From: an uncultured Armatimonadota bacterium
Lineage (GTDB): Bacteria > Armatimonadota > Fimbriimonadia > Fimbriimonadales > Fimbriimonadaceae
Direction: 5' to 3'
DNA: 44,057 bases
NCBI GenBank assembly: GCA_903904815.1
Contig: CAIVDU010000094.1
Span: 1-44,057 of the forward strand
Shown here: piece by piece, positions 9,001 to 15,089 of the stretch
Position numbering within the stretch: position 1 is the first letter of the stretch
Layout of the letters: every line of letters starts with the position of its first letter
Notes under the pieces: model-generated
Told to the model about the DNA's origin: nothing
The model's input: only the letters and a program-made list of their open reading frames with translations
Databases searched by the model: none
Translations under genes and position numbers: made by a program

Positions 9001-9855
9001 GACAAGCCTGGAGTAGCTCTCCTACCTCCGGGATGGTACATCAACAACAAAGCCTACATGATCCCCCAGGAAGATCTTTACCTTATGGCAGTGCTGAATT
9101 CAGGCCCCGCTGAGCAGTGGTTCCGGAATTCTGGGACGGCGATGGTTGGTGGTGCCGTCAATATGCACACTGACATGGTGAAGCACTTGCCGGTACCGCC
9201 CGCCACTTCGGCCCAAAGACAAGAGATCGAGGCACTTGTCAGATTGATTATTGAGGCCAAAGCGGAATCTCCCGATTCAGACGTGCGCCACTTGGAGGTC
9301 GAAATTGATCAACGATTGGAGTTCTTGTATTTTGGCGAGGGCGATTCGCTTGAGGAGGCTTTAGCCAAGGAAGTGGCTGACATTCGTGGCTTGCTTCGCC
9401 GGCCGGCAGAGGACACAACCCTGGAGTTCAAGGAGACGCTTTGGTACGACGTACGTCTAGGAACCGTACACGGTGATCGCCTTCTTGACCTGGCGAAGGC
9501 GATCTGCGCAATGCTCAATCGGGAGGGTGGAACCATTCTGATCGGCATTGACGATGACAACCGAGTAGTCGGAATTGAGCGCGACCTGGAGAAGCTCCAA
9601 ACTCCGGACAAGTTTCAGCGCAAGCTTCACGAGACGTTTGGAGTTAAGCTGAGGCCCGACCCTAGTGACCTTGTTCGTATTCGCTTCGTCGCGATCGACG
9701 GAAAAAGAATCGCACGGGTTGACGTGAAATCAGACAGCGCGACGATGTTCACGCTGAACGATAAAGTTTACATCCGCCGTGACGGAGCTTCCGTGGAACT
9801 CGGCCCGGTGGACGCCGCTCATTGGTGGAGTCGGCGCCAGAAGGACGAAGCCTAG
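6091..9855 (+). CDS. Eco57I/PglX-type adenine-N6 DNA methyltransferase fused to an AlbA_2 domain
   Basis: This 1254-residue protein should methylate adenine in a specific DNA sequence with S-adenosylmethionine. The N-terminal 370 residues are of the type found in large restriction enzymes. The motif GTYYTPRPIVEFM (about residue 384) leads into the methylase fold, with motif I DPACGSGAYLL (about 449) and catalytic motif IV NPPY (about 648). A TaqI-like recognition region follows (about 850-1085). The last 140 residues form a separate AlbA_2 (Schlafen-type) DNA-binding domain with LEFKETLW and GGTILIGIDD (from about 1107). I see no PD-(D/E)XK site in the N-terminus, so cleavage probably comes from the PLD-helicase, whose stop codon overlaps this ATG (ATGA). 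The C-terminal AlbA_2 fusion is unusual for this family. Expected role: self-marking and target recognition for the module. Confidence 0.9.
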   Translation: MISRALLEQIVDSVSLAEFLATPESQKGLGWPIDAEFAFYEEPEIAQGIKGGMRVKVSSLVPTGEDGECLVVLAEFEQHYVRRDLRNLLSSLQSQIRTSGRWRGRTGVGDTLFVVASPGYDDVRFVLFEEQSQRQPRIRSFGWSRTNIGRTILTHNLERLRWSDRSSWERAWDVDGLTEDFYQRFVEVFDTIKTATSHPGGEAAKHSYVQQLLNRLLFLSFIERMGWLRPPNGQADSHDYLKWLWDRHQESVEPAAFYQTLVAAHHAPRSFNGLLGKLFFDGLDDQRHSGITAGDELYPLLGEVPYLNGGLFSEEATLDVPGVSIADDAFGALFNENSGLFRCFNFTVTESTPLDQEVAVDPEMLGKIFERLIIKGERHQSGTYYTPRPIVEFMVNEALKGYLTERGLLPQKAALLVDQDRTKDPGTGLAFDQDDLQDTADWLSQVRAVDPACGSGAYLLMLLQRLFDLTDRVQVVQGKGNRDEHAQQRLYKLKLQLLQNCVYGVDLSETAIRIARLRLWLSLVVENKGEKPEPLPNFDFLVMRGDSLAAPLKPTQGLLGFPHDQVQQYTVLKRSYFHPEPWQPRPSRSVMSEKRFDIASFFEDELASSTLRSLAEAPFDWEVDFAEVFDPVISAKLRRAPGFDLVLANPPYVNSGELLRSAGKAYKDALVKAFPRTATGTADLLIYFMDRAVDLLRPGGQFAFITSNKWLKATYGQKLRGSMAARTCVQYLMDFRDLPVFQGTIAYPLITIATKRLEGDKNDGKTYFIPVTSLKPPYPDLQAIISEWGSELESGSLGKDGTWRLEVGQGGDRLGKMRERGVPLYKYLAGLRIYHGIQTSLNDVRIDPDGRQYAKGEVAPRDSRTEGVFIIDGRKRAELIESDRRSAELIHPLAVGRDIHKWVVDNKDRWMIVTPVGIPIDEYPAIRDHLARFKDKAEARREKGDHYWELRRCAYYAEFEKQKLVYQEIADKPGVALLPPGWYINNKAYMIPQEDLYLMAVLNSGPAEQWFRNSGTAMVGGAVNMHTDMVKHLPVPPATSAQRQEIEALVRLIIEAKAESPDSDVRHLEVEIDQRLEFLYFGEGDSLEEALAKEVADIRGLLRRPAEDTTLEFKETLWYDVRLGTVHGDRLLDLAKAICAMLNREGGTILIGIDDDNRVVGIERDLEKLQTPDKFQRKLHETFGVKLRPDPSDLVRIRFVAIDGKRIARVDVKSDSATMFTLNDKVYIRRDGASVELGPVDAAHWWSRRQKDEA

Positions 9856-9987
9856 CAGGCGATGCACGCCATTACTCGCTCGGCTTTGCGGACTATTCGG
9901 AGGCCGCGAAAGTGGATCGTCAAGCGACTTCGTCCTGTTCAAAAGTGGTGGAACGACGGGGTACTACCAAAGTGGCACACGCACACA

Positions 9988-10713
9988 ATGAAAGCGATCC
10001 TCTATGTGGACGAAACCGGATCGTTTCAAGGCACAGCCGGGCAGTTTTACATTGGTGCCACGGGAGTGTTTGTGCCTCGCAAGTCCGCAAAAGAGTTTGA
10101 AAGATGTTGCGCTAGTTTCCGTGCTGCCCTCTCTGTATTCGGCGCTAGCCCTAGCACCGAAATCCACGCGGTCGAGTGGGTACAGAATCCTACTGGTTTT
10201 CCAGAAAACACACATGTACATGTCCGGGTTCATTGGCTGCGCAGATTTATGACTACGTGCGCTGAGTGTTCCGGCATCGTAGTAATAAATGTCATAGCAG
10301 ACTCGAAAAGACCCCGTTCAAATTTGGGTGGAAACACTCCTACCCCAGCTCAACTAGCGACGCAAATGAGGCGCGACGTTTTTGAAAAGCTGTTTAGAGA
10401 ATTTGAACTGACTCTACAAGAGCAAAACATCAAGGGACATGCATGGGTTGACGAAAACCAGATCGGCTCCGTCCGAGCACTCCACCGTTCCATGCGCCAC
10501 CAACTTCCGTTGCAACCACTTGCGCCGATCGGCGTCGAATCGCATGAACACTTGGCGGTGCAGCTTGCCGACGTATGTGCATATTTCATGTTACAGCAGG
10601 CTACGCCGAACAATTCCTTGCGCCCCCGGGACGCGAGCCATGGATTGAACGACGTTGCTAAACTCTGCCCGGATCCGGTGAACGCCGGTTACGCCCTCGT
10701 TCACTTCGTGTAA
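9988..10713 (+). CDS. DUF3800 family protein
   Basis: This 241-residue protein starts with YVDETGSF, the acidic first-strand motif of DUF3800. It continues with a conserved HAVEW segment, an internal AWVDENQ strand, and the closing helix EHLAVQLADVCAYF, which carries the second acidic site. The family has an RNase H-like acidic arrangement and is often found in defence islands; its biochemical activity is not settled. It follows the methyltransferase by 132 bp on the same strand and ends at a hairpin, so it is probably the last gene of that operon. A start at 9862 would add 42 very basic residues (many Arg and Lys) and leave only 6 bp after the methyltransferase stop. I prefer 9988 because the domain begins there, but the longer form is possible. 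Confidence 0.75.
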   Translation: MKAILYVDETGSFQGTAGQFYIGATGVFVPRKSAKEFERCCASFRAALSVFGASPSTEIHAVEWVQNPTGFPENTHVHVRVHWLRRFMTTCAECSGIVVINVIADSKRPRSNLGGNTPTPAQLATQMRRDVFEKLFREFELTLQEQNIKGHAWVDENQIGSVRALHRSMRHQLPLQPLAPIGVESHEHLAVQLADVCAYFMLQQATPNNSLRPRDASHGLNDVAKLCPDPVNAGYALVHFV

Positions 10714-10718
10714 AAGGA

Positions 10719-10747
10719 AAGGGCCCCGTCAAACGACGGAGACCCTT
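10719..10747 (+). terminator. Hairpin at the end of the methyltransferase/DUF3800 operon
   Basis: Left arm AAGGGCCCCGTC (10719-10730), loop AAAC, right arm GACGGAGACCCTT (10735-10747), with one bulge and one mismatch. No U-tract follows. It lies 6 bp after the DUF3800 stop and probably separates the two halves of the island. Bases 10748-10981 hold no recognisable gene. Confidence 0.5.
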
Positions 10748-10981
10748 GGAGGCCCATCACATTTCACTGGTCTAGGACCTATTCCCATTATACGCAAGAT
10801 TAAAGCTGCGCATCAGGGTTGTACTGAGCACTCATTGCTTCAGGGCTTGCCGGGCAAGCAAGAAAGAGCCTACTGCCTCCGTCCGAGCATACTAGTACGG
10901 ATTTGAAGTATATGCGACAATGATGCCGCCCGGCGAATGAGCACATCCAATGCAGTCGAAGAGGGTTGCCGGGGCTAACCA

Positions 10982-12937
10982 ATGAAAGTCACCACGATTC
11001 TCGATCAGATCGATCTCGGCTCTATCGCGCTTCCAGAGTTCCAGCGCGGATACGTGTGGAATCGAGACCAGGTGAGGGCGTTGATGCACTCGCTCTACCG
11101 GGACTACCCGGTCGGCGGGCTCCTCGTGTGGCGGACGAAGACTGAGGCAACCGCGACGAAGGGCCAGCTCCCACCGAGCACAGGGCATGTGGATCTTCTC
11201 CTTGACGGACAGCAGCGGATGACCACGCTGTACGGCGTAATACGCGGGAAGCGACCGCAGTTCTTTGACGGGAACGTCCAAACCTTCACGGGTCTCTATT
11301 TCAACCTCGAGACCGAGACCTTTGAGTTCTACACGAAGCAGAAGATGGCGACCGATTCAACCTGGGTCGATGTGACGGGTTTGATGACGAAGGGCATCGT
11401 TCCGTACTTGATGCCATTCATGAATGACCCCGATCGCCAGGCCGTATTCATGGAGCGCCTTAACCGCCTCTCAAATATCAAGTCGATCGAATTTCACGTC
11501 GCCACGGTCACTGGCGATGACAAGAACGTCGACGTAGTAGTCGACATCTTTAACCGACTCAATAGCGGCGGCACAAAACTCAGCAAAGGCGATCTCGCTC
11601 TGGCCCGTATATGCGCGGCTTGGCCAGAGGCCCGGCGTGAGATGAAGGTGCGCCTGGCCAAGTGGGAGAAGGCCGGGTACTTCTTTAAGCTCGACTGGTT
11701 TCTCCGTTGCATCACGGCAATCCTTACAGGAAAGGCTGCCTTCGAATCTCTGGAGAAGACGACCGTCTCGGAATTTGCGGACGGAATAAAGAGAGCCGAG
11801 AAAGCGATCGATTACCTGCTGAACTTACTCGCCGGCCGCCTTGGGATTGATCATGATAGGGTCCTCGGTGCCCCATACACGATCCCCCTACTAGCCCGCT
11901 ATGTCGATAAGAGAGGCGGCCTGATCGTAGACCCGCGCGAACGTGACCGGTTGCTCTATTGGTACGTGCACGCATTCTTGTGGGGCCGATATTCGGGCTC
12001 CACAGAGTCCGTTCTGACCCAGGACCTTACCAGCATCGATTCGATGGACGGCGCCTTGGATCGCCTCATCGCGAATCTTCGAGCTCAGCGTGGCGACCTC
12101 ACACTTCAGCCGGCGGATTTCGCGGGATGGAGTACAAGCAATCGCTTCTATCCTTTGCTACACATGATGTCCCGAGTCGGAGAGTCTATCGACTGGCGGA
12201 CTGGCCTCTTGTTGAAGAACACACTCCTTGGCGGCAGCAACAAGCTCCACGTGCACCACGTCTTTCCGAAGGCGCGGCTTCAGGAAGCCGGCGTGTCCCG
12301 TCCTCTGCGAAACACGCTCGCGAACTACACCTTCTTGACTGCGGGCACGAACATGAACGTAGGCGCGCAGGATCCCTTTACCTATCTCAAGGAAGTGGAG
12401 GCGAACTACCCGGGAGCGCTCGAATCGCACTGGATCCCGATGGATCAAAGCCTGTGGAAGCTGGAAGTCTTTGAGCAGTTCGTCGCCGCCAGGCGCGTGC
12501 TGCTTGCAGCAGCAGCGAACAAGTTTCTTGACAGCTTGATCTCCGGCCACCCTCAAGCCCTGAAGCAAGTCTCGCTTACCGAGTGGGCGGAAGCTACCCT
12601 AGTTCCCGAGTGTGACGAACCGGAACTGGACGAACTCAACGCGTGGCTTCTGAAACTTGGGCTACCTAGGGGTGAGACGGACTTCGAGATTGTTAAGGCC
12701 GAGGCTACCGATGCCGCTGTTCTCGATTTGGCGTGGCCAGCCGGTTTACAGCAAGGCCTTAGCGGCCCTGTCGCACTCGTGTTGGAGAGAGACGACGACA
12801 CTGTCTCGATAGCGTCAGCTGAAGGCTATCGAATTTTTACCTCGGTATACTTGTTCAAGAAATACGTCGAGTCGGAGGTACTCGCCGGGGTGCCCAGGGA
12901 GGGATTTCGACGGCCGGGATTCTTGCCCGGGCAGTAA
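10982..12937 (+). CDS. GmrSD-like DUF262/DUF1524 endonuclease
   Basis: The 651-residue protein has the two-part layout of type IV modification-dependent restriction enzymes of the GmrSD/BrxU kind. The N-terminal DUF262 (ParB-like NTPase) domain shows LPEFQRGYVWN (about residue 17) and the nucleotide-binding DGQQR (75-79), then FNRLNSGGTKL (about 191). The DUF1524 HNH-type nuclease domain shows HVHHVFPKARL (about 422) followed by conserved Asn/Thr positions (NYTFL). Known relatives use NTP to cut DNA with modified bases, so activity against modified phage DNA is inferred. The last 130 residues (about 520-651) are an acidic extension I cannot assign. The ATG at 10982 places the start at the usual family position; no clear Shine-Dalgarno sequence is seen. 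Only 11 bp separate it from the sigma-factor gene. Confidence 0.88.
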   Translation: MKVTTILDQIDLGSIALPEFQRGYVWNRDQVRALMHSLYRDYPVGGLLVWRTKTEATATKGQLPPSTGHVDLLLDGQQRMTTLYGVIRGKRPQFFDGNVQTFTGLYFNLETETFEFYTKQKMATDSTWVDVTGLMTKGIVPYLMPFMNDPDRQAVFMERLNRLSNIKSIEFHVATVTGDDKNVDVVVDIFNRLNSGGTKLSKGDLALARICAAWPEARREMKVRLAKWEKAGYFFKLDWFLRCITAILTGKAAFESLEKTTVSEFADGIKRAEKAIDYLLNLLAGRLGIDHDRVLGAPYTIPLLARYVDKRGGLIVDPRERDRLLYWYVHAFLWGRYSGSTESVLTQDLTSIDSMDGALDRLIANLRAQRGDLTLQPADFAGWSTSNRFYPLLHMMSRVGESIDWRTGLLLKNTLLGGSNKLHVHHVFPKARLQEAGVSRPLRNTLANYTFLTAGTNMNVGAQDPFTYLKEVEANYPGALESHWIPMDQSLWKLEVFEQFVAARRVLLAAAANKFLDSLISGHPQALKQVSLTEWAEATLVPECDEPELDELNAWLLKLGLPRGETDFEIVKAEATDAAVLDLAWPAGLQQGLSGPVALVLERDDDTVSIASAEGYRIFTSVYLFKKYVESEVLAGVPREGFRRPGFLPGQ

Positions 12938-12948
12938 GGAGCCTCTGA

Positions 12949-14298
12949 GTGGAGTCGCGAGAGATCAACCCGATACCTAGGCTTCTCGACATTCTCCGTG
13001 CGCACCTCGGGTGGCCGCTCTTGAGCGCGGAAGTCGAATCCGAGGCGTTCTTTCATTCCGCAAGGGACGTCAACCTCGCCCAACACGAAAGGCTAGCGGT
13101 AGAAGCGCTCTGGTCTTTAAGGTTGCCGTCGAAGTTCCCTTGGAGTGTTTGGATTCTCGATCTCGGAGACCACGCGTTCTTGCGATGGCAGGTGAGAAGG
13201 GTGTTGATGTACGCGCAGAATCCCAATCGGCGCATGGGCCATCTCGAGCGGTCGAGAGCGCTGGATCGGGTGCTGATCTTTTGTCGGTCGCAAGATGAGC
13301 TCTACGCCTGCCACTTCCAAGGCGATTCGACGCTCAAGGCGGCCCTGGCAGCCACCAGCGTTGAACTTAGCCCTTCGAGGCTTGGATATTTCTCATGGGG
13401 AGACCAGGCCAGTTGGGCCGACTTCTTTGCGGGAAAGTATGAACATTTCGGCAGGCCTCAGGACCGATCTCGCCATACTCCGTCGCAGATTCGACGCTAT
13501 AGTGTCGCCCTTGGAGACTTAGTTGAGTCGCTAGGTGATCTTTCTCGTCCAACCCGAGACGAGGAAATGGCTTGGCTCACGATGGCGAGACATGGAAACA
13601 TCTTGGCAAGGGACCGCCTGGTGTACACGCATATCTACGTTCCTGTTGAAACAGCGATTCGCCGCTTCCGGCAATACCCGGAGGCCTGCGTTCCCATAGA
13701 TGACCTATTCTCGTGGGCGTTTCAGGGACTGATGCGTGCCATCGAATTGTTCGATCCCGACAAGGGCTCGCGTCTTGTGGTTTACGCGCGCCGATGGTGT
13801 CACCAGACGGTGACTCGAGGGATCAGAGAACTTTGGTGGCCTATCTCTGTGCCGACCCACGTTTGGGATCGTAACCTCGAAGCCCTCACTGAGGTATTTC
13901 AGGAACTGGCCTTCGGTGATGATGCCAGAAGAGGCGGCTTGGGCCGTGAAAGTGATGTGGTGGAAGATATCGACCCACAGGTCCGGCATTGGGCAACCCT
14001 TCTGTTTCATCCAACCGAGGACATCAGCATGTTCGCCGAAGGCCTCGCCCAGGAGCCAGACTGGGTTGACCAGACACTTGAGCAAGAAGCCGTGAGGCAA
14101 TTCCTATCCCACGGTAATAAACGGGAAGTCGAGGTGCTGCTTCTTCGAAGCGGGCTCGATCCGCGCTCTGCCGGCGTCCCCGCCACGTTGGAGGAGACAG
14201 GACGCCTGCTGGGGGTAACGCGCGAGCGTGTGCGGCAAATCGAACTTAATGCGTGGAAGTGGGTCAATCAGGCAGCAGCGAAGCGCGCCGTGCAGTGA
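12949..14298 (+). CDS. Sigma-70 family factor with a novel N-terminal domain, in a defence cassette
   Basis: The 449-residue protein contains a recognisable RNA polymerase sigma factor. A region 1.2-like segment lies near residue 200 (TRDEEMAWL). Region 2 (about 215-305) has the core-binding stretch GLMRAIELFDPDKGS and the -10 element helix YARRWCHQTVTRGI, close to RpoD-type factors. Region 4 (about 385-445) ends in the helix-turn-helix GVTRERVRQIE, typical of primary-like sigma factors. The first 190 residues match neither region 1.1 nor any domain I know; they look like a folded alpha/beta domain with several Trp residues. Start is GTG at 12949, with AAGGAG 7 bp upstream. It follows the GmrSD-like gene by 11 bp, so the two share an mRNA. 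A sigma factor here may control the cassette, or be a sensor of phage takeover of transcription; both are inference. Confidence 0.85.
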   Translation: MESREINPIPRLLDILRAHLGWPLLSAEVESEAFFHSARDVNLAQHERLAVEALWSLRLPSKFPWSVWILDLGDHAFLRWQVRRVLMYAQNPNRRMGHLERSRALDRVLIFCRSQDELYACHFQGDSTLKAALAATSVELSPSRLGYFSWGDQASWADFFAGKYEHFGRPQDRSRHTPSQIRRYSVALGDLVESLGDLSRPTRDEEMAWLTMARHGNILARDRLVYTHIYVPVETAIRRFRQYPEACVPIDDLFSWAFQGLMRAIELFDPDKGSRLVVYARRWCHQTVTRGIRELWWPISVPTHVWDRNLEALTEVFQELAFGDDARRGGLGRESDVVEDIDPQVRHWATLLFHPTEDISMFAEGLAQEPDWVDQTLEQEAVRQFLSHGNKREVEVLLLRSGLDPRSAGVPATLEETGRLLGVTRERVRQIELNAWKWVNQAAAKRAVQ

Positions 14299-14502
14299 CA
14301 AGCGCCGCCCCCGCCGTGTGTTGGCCGCCGACAACAAGCCACGAGTTCACTTGGATTGAACTCGCTATTTTTCACCGGTGTGGACTGCCACTCAATTTCC
14401 CTCGACCGATGCTCTTTTACTCTTAGCAAGGCGTTTTATCGGTTATATTCAGTTGCGGTTGCCCGGGACTCTCAAGGACCACCGTATTTTGGATTAGCAA
14501 GC

Positions 14503-15075
14503 ATGAGCGAAAACTCAGCGTCATCTCTAACGTACGAGGTCCGGAACGTGCTACTGGGCCTGCGAGCGCAGATTCAGCGTAACGGAAAGCTTGCCTTCGA
14601 TAGGGTCGACCCGCCATCCGCCCGCCGCGAAGCCGTACGCCTTGAGCTGATAGAGCGCGCGGAATCGATCGTATCAGAGCTTAGTGAGATCTTGAACGAT
14701 CTCGGTATCGAATCCCTTCCAGAGCAAGAATCGAAAAGAGCTCAGTCAAGCGTCGTTCCTGCCCACCGTACCAAGCCTTCGAGGAGTTCAAAGCGACTGC
14801 TCGACGGCCCTGCGTTGCATCCACCACAGCTTAGCGAGCCGGTTATAGACGCCCTCAGAGCCCTTGGTGGAACCGGCCATCTGAACGCGATTCGCGAAAG
14901 AGTAGGAGCTCAGTTGGGCGACTCATTCACCAAGGCCGACCTGGAAATGATGAAGAGTTCCAATGTCGCTCGCTGGCAATACAATGTATCTTGGACGCTA
15001 ACGAATCTGAAGAACGATGGGCGCGTCGAGCATGCTGGCAAACACGGGTGCTGGAGACTGACGCCCAAGGCTTGA
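14503..15075 (+). CDS. Mrr_N-like winged-helix protein
   Basis: This 190-residue protein starts with a helical region (residues 1-75, LTYEVRNVLLGLRAQ and a second helix around SIVSELSEIL), then a Ser/Lys/Arg linker. The C-terminal 75 residues resemble the winged helix of Mrr-type restriction proteins: ALRALGGTGHLNAI, a second helix, SWTLTNLKNDGRVEH, and a closing wing HGCWRLTPKA. There is no nuclease domain, so it is a DNA-binding or adaptor subunit rather than a nuclease. I chose ATG 14503. An in-frame start at 14356 would add 49 residues of unlike composition (Cys, Phe and Tyr rich) and probably belongs to the promoter region. It lies 14 bp before the Z1 ATPase gene. Confidence 0.65.
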   Translation: MSENSASSLTYEVRNVLLGLRAQIQRNGKLAFDRVDPPSARREAVRLELIERAESIVSELSEILNDLGIESLPEQESKRAQSSVVPAHRTKPSRSSKRLLDGPALHPPQLSEPVIDALRALGGTGHLNAIRERVGAQLGDSFTKADLEMMKSSNVARWQYNVSWTLTNLKNDGRVEHAGKHGCWRLTPKA

Positions 15076-15089
15076 CCCTCCGGTGAACC

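Noticed and set aside
9862-9987. 42-residue basic extension of the DUF3800 protein
   Set aside because: The DUF3800 fold begins at 9988. The extension is in frame and possible, but no family evidence supports it.
13705-14100. 131-codon antisense frame in the sigma factor gene
   Set aside because: The plus-strand frame carries clear sigma regions 2 and 4. This is a shadow.
14356-14502. 49-residue N-terminal extension of the wHTH protein
   Set aside because: The composition differs from the rest, and it occupies the likely promoter region.
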